Below, in pieces: positions 1 to 7,396 of a stretch of DNA of 38,100 bases (the stretch's first letter is position 1; every line of letters starts with the position of its first letter). The position numbers and the translations under genes are program-made. The stretch is taken from contig DASYZB010000095.1 in NCBI GenBank assembly GCA_035946615.1, positions 1-38,100 of the forward strand, written 5' to 3'. The notes beneath the pieces are model-generated. The model had not been told where the DNA came from and did no database searches. It saw only the letters and a list, made by a program, of their open reading frames with translations. This DNA is from Verrucomicrobiia bacterium (GTDB lineage Bacteria; Verrucomicrobiota; Verrucomicrobiia; Limisphaerales; UBA8199).

Positions 1-1
1 C

Positions 2-655
2 GCCGACGGGCTTGGCAACATCACGTTTCTGGTTGATGCCAATCAGTCCATGACGGCGACGTACCGGTATGACCCATTCGGCAACACCCTCTCTTCCAGC
101 GGATCGCTCGCCAATGCCAACGTGTACCGCTTTTCGAGCAAGGAAATTCACGTCAATAGCGGGTTTTACTATTTCCTCTATCGGTTCTATGTTCCCGGTC
201 TGCAGAGATGGATAAATAGAGACCCGATTGAGGAGGAAGGGGGTTTGAATCTCTACGAATTCGTGGAAAACAACCCGATGAGCTTCCTGGATCCGGATGG
301 CGGCAAACCGGTGATATTCCCGAAGCTTCCGCCACTTCCCCCGGGCGTGAAGCCGCCATTGCCACTGGGGCCTATAGGGGCGGCCATCACCTGCGGTGCA
401 ATAGGGGCAGCGGCCATAGACGTGGGCAGCAAGCTCTATTACGACGAGAAGAAAAAGAGATGCGACAAGGAATGGGACGATGCGTTTAAGATGTGCAAGG
501 AGGAACTGTCAAAACCAAATCCTTCTCGTGATCTGACGGGTGGCTATAACAACATCATGGACTGCGCTCGCGGCCTCGTTTCCGAGGATTGTGGCGGAAA
601 CCCGGTGGACCATGGCAAAAAGAAAAAGAAGCCTCGGACCATCAGGTTCAAGTAG
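2..655 (+). CDS. Rhs/YD-repeat protein, 3' end with variable tip (5' end outside window)
   Basis: The reading frame is open from base 2, so the gene starts before the window. The first 76 or so residues are the Rhs-associated core: 'ADGLGNITFLVDANQSM', then 'YRYDPFGNT', then 'RFSSKEIHVNSGFYYFLYRF' and 'RWINRDPIEEEGGLNLYEF', ending at 'DPDGG'. Rhs proteins are large surface or secreted proteins whose core is followed by an exchangeable C-terminal tip, often a toxin. The tip here is about 118 residues: a proline-rich stretch, a glycine/alanine-rich stretch that might touch a membrane (GPIGAAITCGAIGAAA), then a cysteine-rich end with 'CDKEWDDAF.MC', 'DCARGLVSEDCGGN' and a lysine-rich tail. I do not recognise a catalytic domain. 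The 119-211 block is almost identical to 5420-5512. A TPR gene follows after 12 nt. Confidence 0.85.
   Translation, partial: ADGLGNITFLVDANQSMTATYRYDPFGNTLSSSGSLANANVYRFSSKEIHVNSGFYYFLYRFYVPGLQRWINRDPIEEEGGLNLYEFVENNPMSFLDPDGGKPVIFPKLPPLPPGVKPPLPLGPIGAAITCGAIGAAAIDVGSKLYYDEKKKRCDKEWDDAFKMCKEELSKPNPSRDLTGGYNNIMDCARGLVSEDCGGNPVDHGKKKKKPRTIRFK
119..211 (+). repeat. Rhs core repeat, copy 1
   Basis: These 93 bases match 5420-5512 with a single mismatch (T versus C within GAAATTCACG/GAAATCCACG). The block encodes the end of the Rhs core, 'NVYRFSSKEIHVNSGFYYFL' through 'QRW'. Upstream similarity falls to roughly 80 percent by eye. Downstream the two genes share only a few more codons (to 'RDPI') and then differ completely. 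Confidence 0.9.
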
Positions 656-667
656 CCCACAACCGAT

Positions 668-1153
668 ATGCATGGCGAAATTCAATCCGAGTTGAAAGAA
701 ATCGAGAAACTGGCGCGAGCGGAGAATTCCGACGAAGCCCTGCGGCGTGCTGACGCGCTTGCTGCCAGCCATCCAGAGGAGCCAGGTGTCTGGTCCACGC
801 GTGGGTATGTCAATGGCCGCCAGGGGGATCTTCCCGCTGCCATCTCTGATTTTTCCAGATGCATTGACCTACGTAGAAACGAGCCGGACGACTTCTTCAC
901 GCGTGGCCGTTTCCTCTTCAAGGCCGGAAGGTACGACGAAGCGGTGTCGGACTTCACCCGGGTGCTAGAACTCTGTGACCGATATAAGTCCGACTACTAT
1001 CGGCAGGCGGCCAACTTCTTTCGGGCCGACGCTTATGTCCGGCTTGGTCAGTATGATAAAGCCAGAGCCGACTGCCGTCGGGTTACGGATAAAGGGCCTA
1101 TGTGGACCGACAAACTGCGGACGATAGACGAGATCCTGGATGAGTGCCGCTGA
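668..1153 (+). CDS. Small TPR-repeat protein, candidate partner of the Rhs tip
   Basis: A soluble 161-residue protein with no signal peptide or membrane segment. It is built of about three to four tetratricopeptide repeats: roughly residues 14-45, 46-78 ('VWSTRGYVNGRQGDLPAAIS'), 79-111 ('DFFTRGRFLFKAGRYDEAVS') and 113-146 ('ANFFRADAYVRLGQYDKA'). TPR proteins are protein-binding scaffolds. The ATG lies 12 nt after the Rhs stop codon on the same strand, so the two are probably co-transcribed. Genes directly behind Rhs tips are commonly immunity proteins, so an immunity or chaperone role for the preceding tip is a reasonable inference, but nothing in the sequence proves it. The next gene is on the opposite strand. 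Confidence 0.75.
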   Translation: MHGEIQSELKEIEKLARAENSDEALRRADALAASHPEEPGVWSTRGYVNGRQGDLPAAISDFSRCIDLRRNEPDDFFTRGRFLFKAGRYDEAVSDFTRVLELCDRYKSDYYRQAANFFRADAYVRLGQYDKARADCRRVTDKGPMWTDKLRTIDEILDECR

Positions 1154-1257
1154 CGCCGCGAGTTGATTGATTTCGTCTGGTTCATCACGGGAGCTGCCGT
1201 GCTGCTGTAAGCGGTTGTTTTTCGGTTTACTTCCGGCTTTTTCGGCTTAGTTCGGCA

Positions 1258-1611
1258 TCAGCCTTTGGCAACCGGCGTAATGGTGATGGAGGCGACGAAG
1301 GGCATGTGGCGGTCAAGTTCGGCGAAGCGTTTGGGCAGGACGCGGACTGCGGCCAGGTCATTTTCCTGGAGCTTGTCGGCCAGGTGGGAAAGCCGCCAGC
1401 CGAGCACCACCACGTCAGCGGTGGAGAACGCGAGCGCGAGTTTTTGCGGCGGCTCGGTCTTGTCGTCACCGGCGTCCGGGTTTGGTTCGAGCGTGTATTC
1501 GATCAACTGGCTGGTGTGAAAACCACAGCGCTTGTGTTCCGACAAATGAAACTCGACGCAGGCGCAATACTTGCCAGATGTGGCGTAACAGGAATCTTCT
1601 TTGAAGGGCAT
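1258..1611 (-). CDS. Hypothetical protein downstream of the relaxase
   Basis: A 117-residue protein starting with ATG at 1611, five bases after the stop of the relaxase fragment (1617), so the two were probably one transcript. The N-terminal part is rich in Cys and His ('CYATSGKYCACVEFHLSEHKRC'-like spacing, residues 8-31), which could bind metal. The C-terminal half ('LALAFSTADVVVLGWRLSHL', then 'RFAELDRHMPFVASI') is ordinary soluble protein. I do not recognise a family. Its position suggests it belongs to the same decayed conjugative or integrative element as the relaxase. There is no clear Shine-Dalgarno sequence, so translation may be coupled to the upstream gene. Confidence 0.6.
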   Translation of the reverse strand: MPFKEDSCYATSGKYCACVEFHLSEHKRCGFHTSQLIEYTLEPNPDAGDDKTEPPQKLALAFSTADVVVLGWRLSHLADKLQENDLAAVRVLPKRFAELDRHMPFVASITITPVAKG

Positions 1612-1616
1612 AGGCG

Positions 1617-4022
1617 TTAAACGTGCATGCCGCCGGAGCGGCGTTGTTGGTGCTGCTGGCGTTTTTGTTCGAGCACCCGGCGCAGCTTTTGACCGGGTGT
1701 TTCCTTTACAACGGGCGCAATCTTTTCGGCCTGTTTGACCGGATCGGTTTGCTCGATGGCTTCTTTGTGGTCGAGACCGAACCAGCGGCGCACGTCCTCG
1801 ACGACTTGAGCCAGGCGTTGCACCGGAGCCAGGCGAGTCAGGCGCGTGGCCCGTGTCTGGCGCATAGGGCGCACGGCGCGAAAGTCCTTGCGGACGGCCA
1901 CCACCGGTGAAGGGGCTTTTTCTTCCAGCCGTTCCTTGCTGACGAAGCCGAGCTTGGCCAGGCCATCGCGGAGGGCCTGCAACTCAACAGCGGCCTTGCG
2001 TTCGTGCGAATCTGTGATGCGGCGGGCGAGCAAATCCGAATCATCAGTGAAGACGTGGCAGCGTTCCCGGCCACGAGAAATGGAGACGTAAAACTGCTCG
2101 CGGTTCACGGCCCCGAACGAACGTGACGAGGCAACCAACAGCACGTCGTCCACCGTCTTGCTCTGGGAACTATGCGACGTGACAGCGTAGCCGTGAGTGA
2201 AGGCGTTGAATCCGGCCGGGAGCGTGCGGCCATCGGCCAGGGCAATGCGGCCGTTTTGGATCTCCCGGACCTGGACGCGCTCGCCATTGATAAACTCTTT
2301 GCCGTGGTTGGCTTGGAGCAGCAGCCAGTCACCAGCGGCGACTTTCAACTCGCGGGCCTGGCCAACATCAAAGGAGGCAGCGGAGGTGCTGGGAATGAAA
2401 TCAATCTCGGTGCCATCAGCACGGCGAATGCGCAGCCCGTTCTCGATGGCCGCCACCACTTCAACGGTCTGGCCCCGATCAAAATGTTTGGTCTTTCTGA
2501 CAAGGCGCAGACGCTGACCAGGCTCGTACTGGCTCGCGTTTTTCTTTTGGGCTTCGGTCCAGGACAGCGAATCAAAGACGGGAACCGTCTGCTCATTTTG
2601 GCCGACCACGCCCTCAGCTTTCAGTGTGTCTCGAACCTTCTCAGTGACGGCCTCGATCTCAGTCCAGGTTGGCGAGACCAGGAGTGCGGAGCGGCCTTGC
2701 TTCGTGGCCGACAGATAGGCATCAGCGGCGCGTTGATAGAGCTGCCCATCATCGGTTAACGCTTCTGACACAGCGCCAAGTTCGAGCAGTTTGGCGAAGG
2801 CTTTATCGGTCTGCTTGGCGGCGGCCAGCTCGACCACCTGGCGGAACGCGGCGGGCTTCTGGCGGCGAATCGTCGTCAGTTCCTCGAAACGGTAGCCCGA
2901 GTACTGTTCGAGAATGCGGAGCGCATCGCCACGGGTGACGCTGGAGTGCTGGCCGGTGTCACCGCAGAGGATCACCCGGCAATCTTTCTTCCTGGCCAGT
3001 TCCAAGAGCCGGGCCATCTCCTCCAGGCCGACGGCTCCGGCCTCATCCAGCACAATCACCGACCGGGGCGAGAGCCTTGACCGTGTACGCAAATCGCCGT
3101 GGAACCGTTGCAGCGTCACGGCATCTTCCAACCCGTCCCGGCGCAGCGTGTCGGCGGCGGAAGCAGTGGGCGCACAAAAGACGGCCTCGAAACCTTGTCG
3201 GTGGAGCATGCGGGTTAGTTCGACCAGGGCGGTGCTTTTGCCCGAACCAGCCAGGCCGCGGAATCCGGTCACGCGGTCTGGACTGGTCAGCACATGAGCC
3301 AACGCCTTGCGCTGGTCCTGGCCGAGATGGGAAGCGGGTTGGTAATGGCGGGTGATGGGAGCAACGGCCTCGATGCCGGCGTTGACCGTGTGGATCAGGG
3401 CAAGCTCGCGACGGAGAATCTCCCGCGTCGAAAACTCAGAGCCAACGCGGACCAGGCTGTCGTCAGTGGCGAGTTTTTTCTTTAGCTGCTGCAAGTTAAG
3501 TTGCCCGCGACCTTTGACCAAGGCGGCCTCCAAAATCCGATGCTCCGGCGCGACGGAGTTACGCTCGAAGACGTGATCCAAACCATGCTCGACGGCTTCG
3601 TTCGTTGTCACCCGTTGCGCGAAATCTTGCGGTTGACCGTTGGCAGCGGCGACCACTTTGTGGAGCGCCCGTTTTTCAAAAAAGCCGATCTCGCCAAGTT
3701 GCTGTTTGCGCACCTGTTCATCGGTTGCGCCCTTCAATTTTTTGGGCCGGGTCTGGTGGACGACGTGGGCGACTTCATCCCGGGTGAGCTTGCGACCGAG
3801 GCGCTGTTCCTCCTTGGCAACGGCGATATCCCGTTCCTTGGAACGTTTGGAAAACCGTTCGATCAACTCCGGTTCGACGCCCTCGATCTCGAAGGCCGGG
3901 CCGGTCTGGCGAATCTTATAGCCGATGCCTTGCAGCCGTTTGACCAGTTCGTTGCGATAGACGGCAGTACCGTAATGAATGGCGTCGAACATGCCGGAGG
4001 TTTGCAGCGCCTTCCAACTCAA
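1617..4022 (-). CDS. MobF-family conjugative relaxase/helicase, N-terminally truncated
   Basis: The 801 residues match the C-terminal part of TrwC/TraA-like relaxases. The protein begins in the middle of the relaxase domain ('SWKALQTSGMFDAIHYGTAVYRNEL', then 'GYKIRQTGPAFEIEGV'), continues through a linker, and has an AAA helicase of the RecD/TraI type with Walker A 'GLAGSGKST' near residue 257, Walker B-like 'VIVLDEAGAV', and 'YVSISRGRE' near the C-terminus. The catalytic tyrosines and HUH metal site, which lie in the first 170 or so residues of the family, are absent. The only start is a TTG, and six codons upstream an in-frame TGA (minus-strand codon at 4041-4043) closes the frame. The missing part is replaced by Rhs DNA, so this is a recombination remnant. 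It cannot nick DNA as it stands, though a helicase could still be made. Confidence 0.85.
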   Translation of the reverse strand: MSWKALQTSGMFDAIHYGTAVYRNELVKRLQGIGYKIRQTGPAFEIEGVEPELIERFSKRSKERDIAVAKEEQRLGRKLTRDEVAHVVHQTRPKKLKGATDEQVRKQQLGEIGFFEKRALHKVVAAANGQPQDFAQRVTTNEAVEHGLDHVFERNSVAPEHRILEAALVKGRGQLNLQQLKKKLATDDSLVRVGSEFSTREILRRELALIHTVNAGIEAVAPITRHYQPASHLGQDQRKALAHVLTSPDRVTGFRGLAGSGKSTALVELTRMLHRQGFEAVFCAPTASAADTLRRDGLEDAVTLQRFHGDLRTRSRLSPRSVIVLDEAGAVGLEEMARLLELARKKDCRVILCGDTGQHSSVTRGDALRILEQYSGYRFEELTTIRRQKPAAFRQVVELAAAKQTDKAFAKLLELGAVSEALTDDGQLYQRAADAYLSATKQGRSALLVSPTWTEIEAVTEKVRDTLKAEGVVGQNEQTVPVFDSLSWTEAQKKNASQYEPGQRLRLVRKTKHFDRGQTVEVVAAIENGLRIRRADGTEIDFIPSTSAASFDVGQARELKVAAGDWLLLQANHGKEFINGERVQVREIQNGRIALADGRTLPAGFNAFTHGYAVTSHSSQSKTVDDVLLVASSRSFGAVNREQFYVSISRGRERCHVFTDDSDLLARRITDSHERKAAVELQALRDGLAKLGFVSKERLEEKAPSPVVAVRKDFRAVRPMRQTRATRLTRLAPVQRLAQVVEDVRRWFGLDHKEAIEQTDPVKQAEKIAPVVKETPGQKLRRVLEQKRQQHQQRRSGGMHV

Positions 4023-4048
4023 AGCCAGAAGGGTCGCATCTCAACAAT

Positions 4049-4060
4049 TGACATATGTCA
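4049..4060. repeat. Perfect 12-bp palindrome at the relaxase/Rhs junction
   Basis: TGACATATGTCA reads the same on both strands. It lies just outside the point where relaxase coding sequence stops (about 4022-4041) and Rhs-like sequence begins (from about 4061). It could be a recombination or operator site left by the rearrangement, or a chance palindrome. Confidence 0.4.
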
Positions 4061-4255
4061 GTCATCTTTTTCGATGACGTCATGCTCACCGACACGTACG
4101 ACTACCTCAACCGCCTGCCCACGCCCGGCTATCCCGATGGCGGCGTCGAGCATTTCGGCTATTCCGCCGCTGGAGTGTGGCGATGGGAACCACCTATTAC
4201 CCCAACGATCCGATGGGCAATTTGACATCTTATCAAGTACCCCAACATCTCGCTG
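4061..4255 (+). pseudogene. Degraded Rhs/YD-repeat remnant upstream of the long Rhs frame
   Basis: Translation in one frame from 4082 gives 'MLTDTYDYLNRLPTPGYPDGG', which is YD-repeat-like and then runs to a stop at 4223. In a second frame 4183-4233 gives 'MGTTYYPNDPMGNLTS', matching 'TTYYTNDPLGSLTY' of the Rhs piece at 7018-7062. A third frame, the one used by the downstream gene, takes over at 4232 with 'IKYPNISLVKFGYDPLTNM'. Relative to the 7018-7062 copy, one extra base around 4228-4232 explains the last shift. The Rhs reading frame is therefore broken here rather than starting here. Confidence 0.65.
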
Positions 4256-5971
4256 GTGAAGTTTGGGTACGACCCGCTGACCAACATGGTTGACGGCCTG
4301 GGCACGACCGCCTATGGTTACACTGCGGCCGGGCAGCTCCTCACCGAAGACGGCCCGTTTGCCAGCGATACGGTGACCAACACGTATTCCAACCGCCAGC
4401 GCGTGGCCCTGGGCCTGCAACAGCCCACCGGCTCATGGACCAACGCCTTCGCTTACGACGCCGCCCGCCGCATGACCAATGTGGTTTCTCCCGCCGGCCC
4501 CTTTGCATACCAATACCTCGCCAAATCCGGTTTGAGCCCGCGGCTGGTGGCCCGGCTGTCCCTGCCCAACACGGCGTACATCACCAACCAGTACGACGGC
4601 GTTTCCCGGCTCACGGAAACGCTGCTCAACAACAGCGCCAACAGCGCACTGGACTCGGCCCTGTACGGCTACAATCCGGCCTCTCAGCGGACAACGTTCA
4701 CCAACGCGGCGGGCACTTATGTCACCTATTCTTACGACCCGCTGGGCCAGGTGAAGGTGGCGTCCAGTTCCTCGAGCAGCGAGGACGTGGGTTACGCCTA
4801 CGACGCGGCATGGAACATGAGTTACAAGACCAACAATGGCGTGGCAAACGCCTTCACGGTCAACAACCTCAACGAGCTGACGCAATATATCGTAAATTTC
4901 TCCTACGACGCCAACGGGAACATGATCACCAACAACGGTTACATGGTCTATGCCTACGATGACGAGAACCGTCTGACCATGATGACTGACGAGGTGTATC
5001 ACAGTTACCAGACGGAATTTGACTATGATGGCCTGGGGCGGCTCCGCAGGCGCATCGAATACACCTGGGTAGTCAACAGCAAGACGGGGATTGGGTCCTG
5101 GGTGGGAAGCAGCACCGTTCAGTACATTTACGATGGCAACCGGGTCATCCAGGAGCGCGATGGAGGCGGCAACCCGCTAGTCAGCTACACCCGCGGCCCC
5201 GACCTCAGTGGGACAATGGAGGGCGCCGGCGGCATCGGCGGCCTGCTCGCCCGCTCCGACGGCTACACCTCCGGCAACTGGACCAACCACAATTATTACC
5301 ACGCCGACGGGCTGGGGAACATCACGTATCTGATTGATTCCAACCAGTCCATGACGGGAACGTACCGGTATGACCCCTTCAGCAACACGCTCTCATCCAG
5401 CGGAACGCTTTCGAGCGCGAACGTGTACCGCTTTTCGAGCAAGGAAATCCACGTCAATAGCGGGTTTTACTATTTCCTCTATCGGTTCTATGTTCCCGGT
5501 CTGCAGAGATGGCTAAATCGCGACCCGATTCGACAAAGAGCGTCCCTGAATGTCTACGCCATGGTTTACAACAACACCACAGAATACGTAGACCCTTTCG
5601 GGCTGGATATCTACGGAAACCCACTGTTCCCTGGCCCCGTTACCCTCTGGCCAGCACCACCATCGCAGCCATCTGAGCCAATATGGCCGCCCCCGACCAC
5701 CCTCTGGCCATCTCAGCCGCCAGGTCAGCCTCAGCCCATAGGACCAATCACGCTCCCGCCCTCCTCTATTACATTTTGTCTCATCTCGCCACCGCCACCG
5801 TCCTTCCCCTTGCCTCCTTGGTTGCCTCCGCGCCTTTTACCCCCGTGGCCGCTTCCATGGCCCTTCCCACCCGGAACCGTCCTCAATCCCGGATTTCCGC
5901 CTGACTTCCCCTTACCAAGCCGCCCTGGGAAAGGAGGGCCTATTGGGGTTTCAATTGGATGGCAATTCTAG
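4256..5971 (+). CDS. Rhs/YD-repeat protein with RHS-associated core and proline-rich tip (5' truncated)
   Basis: The 571 residues contain many YD-type repeats such as 'YGYTAAGQLLTEDG', 'YSYDPLGQVKVASS', 'FSYDANGNMITNNG' and 'YAYDDENRLTMM'. These are followed by the RHS core at about residues 365-424 ('YRYDPFSNT', 'FYVPGLQRWLNRDPI') and 'YVDPFGLD'. The tip, about residues 445-571, is strongly proline-rich with repeated 'LWP' and 'PPP' units and carries no toxin motif I can name. YD repeats form the hollow shell of Rhs/Tc toxins that encloses the C-terminal cargo. A full Rhs protein is usually more than 1000 residues and has a signal or PAAR-type N-terminus. Here the frame is broken just upstream (see 4061-4255), so the GTG at 4256 is only the first available codon. 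The gene is probably an orphan 3' module. A small lipoprotein gene follows after 12 nt. Confidence 0.8.
   Translation: MKFGYDPLTNMVDGLGTTAYGYTAAGQLLTEDGPFASDTVTNTYSNRQRVALGLQQPTGSWTNAFAYDAARRMTNVVSPAGPFAYQYLAKSGLSPRLVARLSLPNTAYITNQYDGVSRLTETLLNNSANSALDSALYGYNPASQRTTFTNAAGTYVTYSYDPLGQVKVASSSSSSEDVGYAYDAAWNMSYKTNNGVANAFTVNNLNELTQYIVNFSYDANGNMITNNGYMVYAYDDENRLTMMTDEVYHSYQTEFDYDGLGRLRRRIEYTWVVNSKTGIGSWVGSSTVQYIYDGNRVIQERDGGGNPLVSYTRGPDLSGTMEGAGGIGGLLARSDGYTSGNWTNHNYYHADGLGNITYLIDSNQSMTGTYRYDPFSNTLSSSGTLSSANVYRFSSKEIHVNSGFYYFLYRFYVPGLQRWLNRDPIRQRASLNVYAMVYNNTTEYVDPFGLDIYGNPLFPGPVTLWPAPPSQPSEPIWPPPTTLWPSQPPGQPQPIGPITLPPSSITFCLISPPPPSFPLPPWLPPRLLPPWPLPWPFPPGTVLNPGFPPDFPLPSRPGKGGPIGVSIGWQF
4373..4411 (+). 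repeat. Rhs internal repeat, copy 1 (39 bp identical to 7212-7250)
   Basis: This 39-base block, encoding 'VTNTYSNRQRVAL', is identical to 7212-7250. It sits in a longer region (about 4274-4411 versus 7113-7250) of roughly 90 percent identity by eye. At the second copy the similarity ends abruptly after this block. Confidence 0.85.
5420..5512 (+). repeat. Rhs core repeat, copy 2
   Basis: Partner of 119-211 with one mismatch over 93 bases. It lies exactly before the switch from conserved core to variable tip, which is where homologous recombination exchanges Rhs tips. Confidence 0.9.
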
Positions 5972-5983
5972 GAACACTTTCCC

Positions 5984-6160
5984 ATGCATACCCTCGATGA
6001 CGTGCACGCCAAGGCTCGCCAAATACTCGTGATTACTTTGCTGCTTGCTTTGCCAGTCATTTTAACAGGCTGCTTTGCGCCTGCAATCGACTGGCAATTT
6101 GACCAAATGAACCGCTTGCCGAAGCCCCTGCCACCCCTAGATTCAGGCGATAATCGCTGA
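5984..6160 (+). CDS. Small putative lipoprotein behind the second Rhs tip
   Basis: A 58-residue reading frame starting with ATG 12 nt after the Rhs stop. The N-terminal region is amphipathic, then comes a hydrophobic run 'ILVITLLLALPVILTGC', whose last four residues (LTGC) form a good lipobox for signal peptidase II. Cleavage would leave a lipidated peptide of about 30 residues ending 'KPLPPLDSGDNR'. Small lipoproteins behind Rhs or other polymorphic toxin genes are often immunity or anchoring factors, which is only an inference here. I do not recognise a family, and a frame this short could also be fortuitous, but the lipobox is convincing. Confidence 0.55.
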   Translation: MHTLDDVHAKARQILVITLLLALPVILTGCFAPAIDWQFDQMNRLPKPLPPLDSGDNR

Positions 6161-6178
6161 AACACACACTCACTCCCC

Positions 6179-6859
6179 ATGTCCAAAACACGAATATTGT
6201 TTTTGCTCATCTTGGCCCTCCTCCGACTGCCGCTCATCTGCCAAGCCGAAGAATTCTCGAGCATGCTCTCTTTTAAGCTTCGCCGGTTTCTCTCAGACAA
6301 CCCGAATGCGTCGCGTGCACTGTCAAATGCAGTCACCACGGCATTTGCTCATAGGTCAATCAGGCTTTACTACTTTTATTCCGACGACGAGCGGCTTCGC
6401 CGTGCGTTTCACTCATTCCCCGATGAATCCTCGGTCTCCATCTGCGTTCGGGAGAATCAGTCGTCACTCGATGAATTCCTTTGTCTCTTGTTCGAGGTAA
6501 TAAACTCGACTTCCGAAAAGCAGTTCGAGGAGATTTATCGTGCCGCAGAGGCTGGAACGGTGACGAAACAAGATTTCGCCAAGGGCATCGCCCAGGCCGA
6601 ATTCAAGACCACAAAGCAAGTGCGTGAACTGCTTAAGACGATCGGTATTCACAGCGAGGATTCTTACTATTGCAAGGCATTCCTTCACTGTCCAGACACA
6701 TTCGATGACTTTCTTCTATATTCGAAAAAGGTTTCACGAGGCATTGATCCTCTTGGGGAATATGAATCTCAATACGATGCAATTCGCAACAGCGCCCTGA
6801 TGGTGACTCCGCCTCATTCAACGGCCACCAACTTGTTTAAAAAGAGCACTAACCCCTGA
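6179..6859 (+). CDS. Secreted hypothetical protein behind the second Rhs tip
   Basis: A 226-residue protein with an evident Sec signal peptide (residues 1-23, 'RILFLLILALLRLPLICQA' then 'EE'). The mature part is mixed, charged and probably helical ('LDEFLCLLFEVINSTSEKQF', 'TTKQVRELLKTIGIHSEDSY'), with four cysteines after the signal peptide that could pair in the periplasm (two close together in 'YYCKAFLHC'). No family is recognised. It begins 18 nt after the small lipoprotein gene on the same strand and ends directly against another Rhs piece. A periplasmic immunity or accessory role to the Rhs tip is plausible from position only. By eye the gene is richer in A and T than the flanking genes, in line with acquired DNA. 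Confidence 0.65.
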   Translation: MSKTRILFLLILALLRLPLICQAEEFSSMLSFKLRRFLSDNPNASRALSNAVTTAFAHRSIRLYYFYSDDERLRRAFHSFPDESSVSICVRENQSSLDEFLCLLFEVINSTSEKQFEEIYRAAEAGTVTKQDFAKGIAQAEFKTTKQVRELLKTIGIHSEDSYYCKAFLHCPDTFDDFLLYSKKVSRGIDPLGEYESQYDAIRNSALMVTPPHSTATNLFKKSTNP

Positions 6860-7301
6860 TATTTCGCAACATACGGACAGCCCTGCAACAAACGCTACGG
6901 TGAACGGTTCGGCCGCCACCCTTTATGGTGACGACACTTTTGCCGAGGCGGGCTTCGCCCTGGCCAGCGGGAACAACACCTTCACCGCCGTCGCCAAGGA
7001 CGATTATGGCCGGCAAGACACCACATATTACACTAACGACCCCCTCGGCAGCCTGACGTACATCAAATACCCGCACACGTTCCACGTCCAGATGAAGTAC
7101 GATTGGCTCAACCGCCTCACCAATATGGTTGACGGGCTGGGCACTACCGTCTATGGTTACACTGCCGCTGGGCAGCTCCTCACCGAGGACGGCCCTTTTG
7201 CAAACGATACTGTGACCAACACGTATTCCAACCGCCAGCGCGTGGCCCTGGATGTTACCGACTTTTTTGTCATCGTACTTTGTCCCGAACTGAGGTCGTA
7301 G
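6860..7301 (+). pseudogene. Internal Rhs/YD-repeat fragment, truncated at both ends
   Basis: The frame is open from just after the preceding stop and reads 'DSPATNATVNGSAATLYGDD', 'FALASGNNTFTAVAKDDYGR', 'TTYYTNDPLGSLTYIKYP', 'YGYTAAGQLLTEDGPF' and 'YSNRQRVAL'. This is the middle of an Rhs-type protein, homologous to the region before and at the start of the 4256-5971 frame. After base 7250 the similarity ends and 16 unrelated residues lead to a TAG. There is no credible start codon (a GTG at 6900 is only the first available) and no core domain. It is best read as a leftover from duplication or tip shuffling. Confidence 0.75.
7212..7250 (+). repeat. Rhs internal repeat, copy 2
   Basis: Identical to 4373-4411. 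Immediately after base 7250 the Rhs similarity stops and unrelated sequence begins, marking a deletion or insertion breakpoint. Confidence 0.85.
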
Positions 7302-7396
7302 GGGTTTTGGAGTTTGTCTCTAACTGCCATGGTGTTTTGCGCCCAAATTACCGCACTGCTGTCGTAGCGTTATGACCGGAGCGGGCGGATCACGAT

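Noticed and set aside
2172-2759. Open frame of 195 codons on the plus strand inside the relaxase
   Set aside because: It lies entirely antisense to the relaxase helicase, which shows clear family motifs. It has no domain of its own.
3501-4259. 252-codon plus-strand frame crossing the relaxase/Rhs junction
   Set aside because: The first part is antisense to relaxase codons and the last part is out of frame with the Rhs sequence. It is a composite of shadows.
4433-5002. 189-codon minus-strand frame inside the Rhs gene
   Set aside because: A shadow of repetitive YD codons; Val/Gly/His-rich, with no ribosome-binding site or homology.
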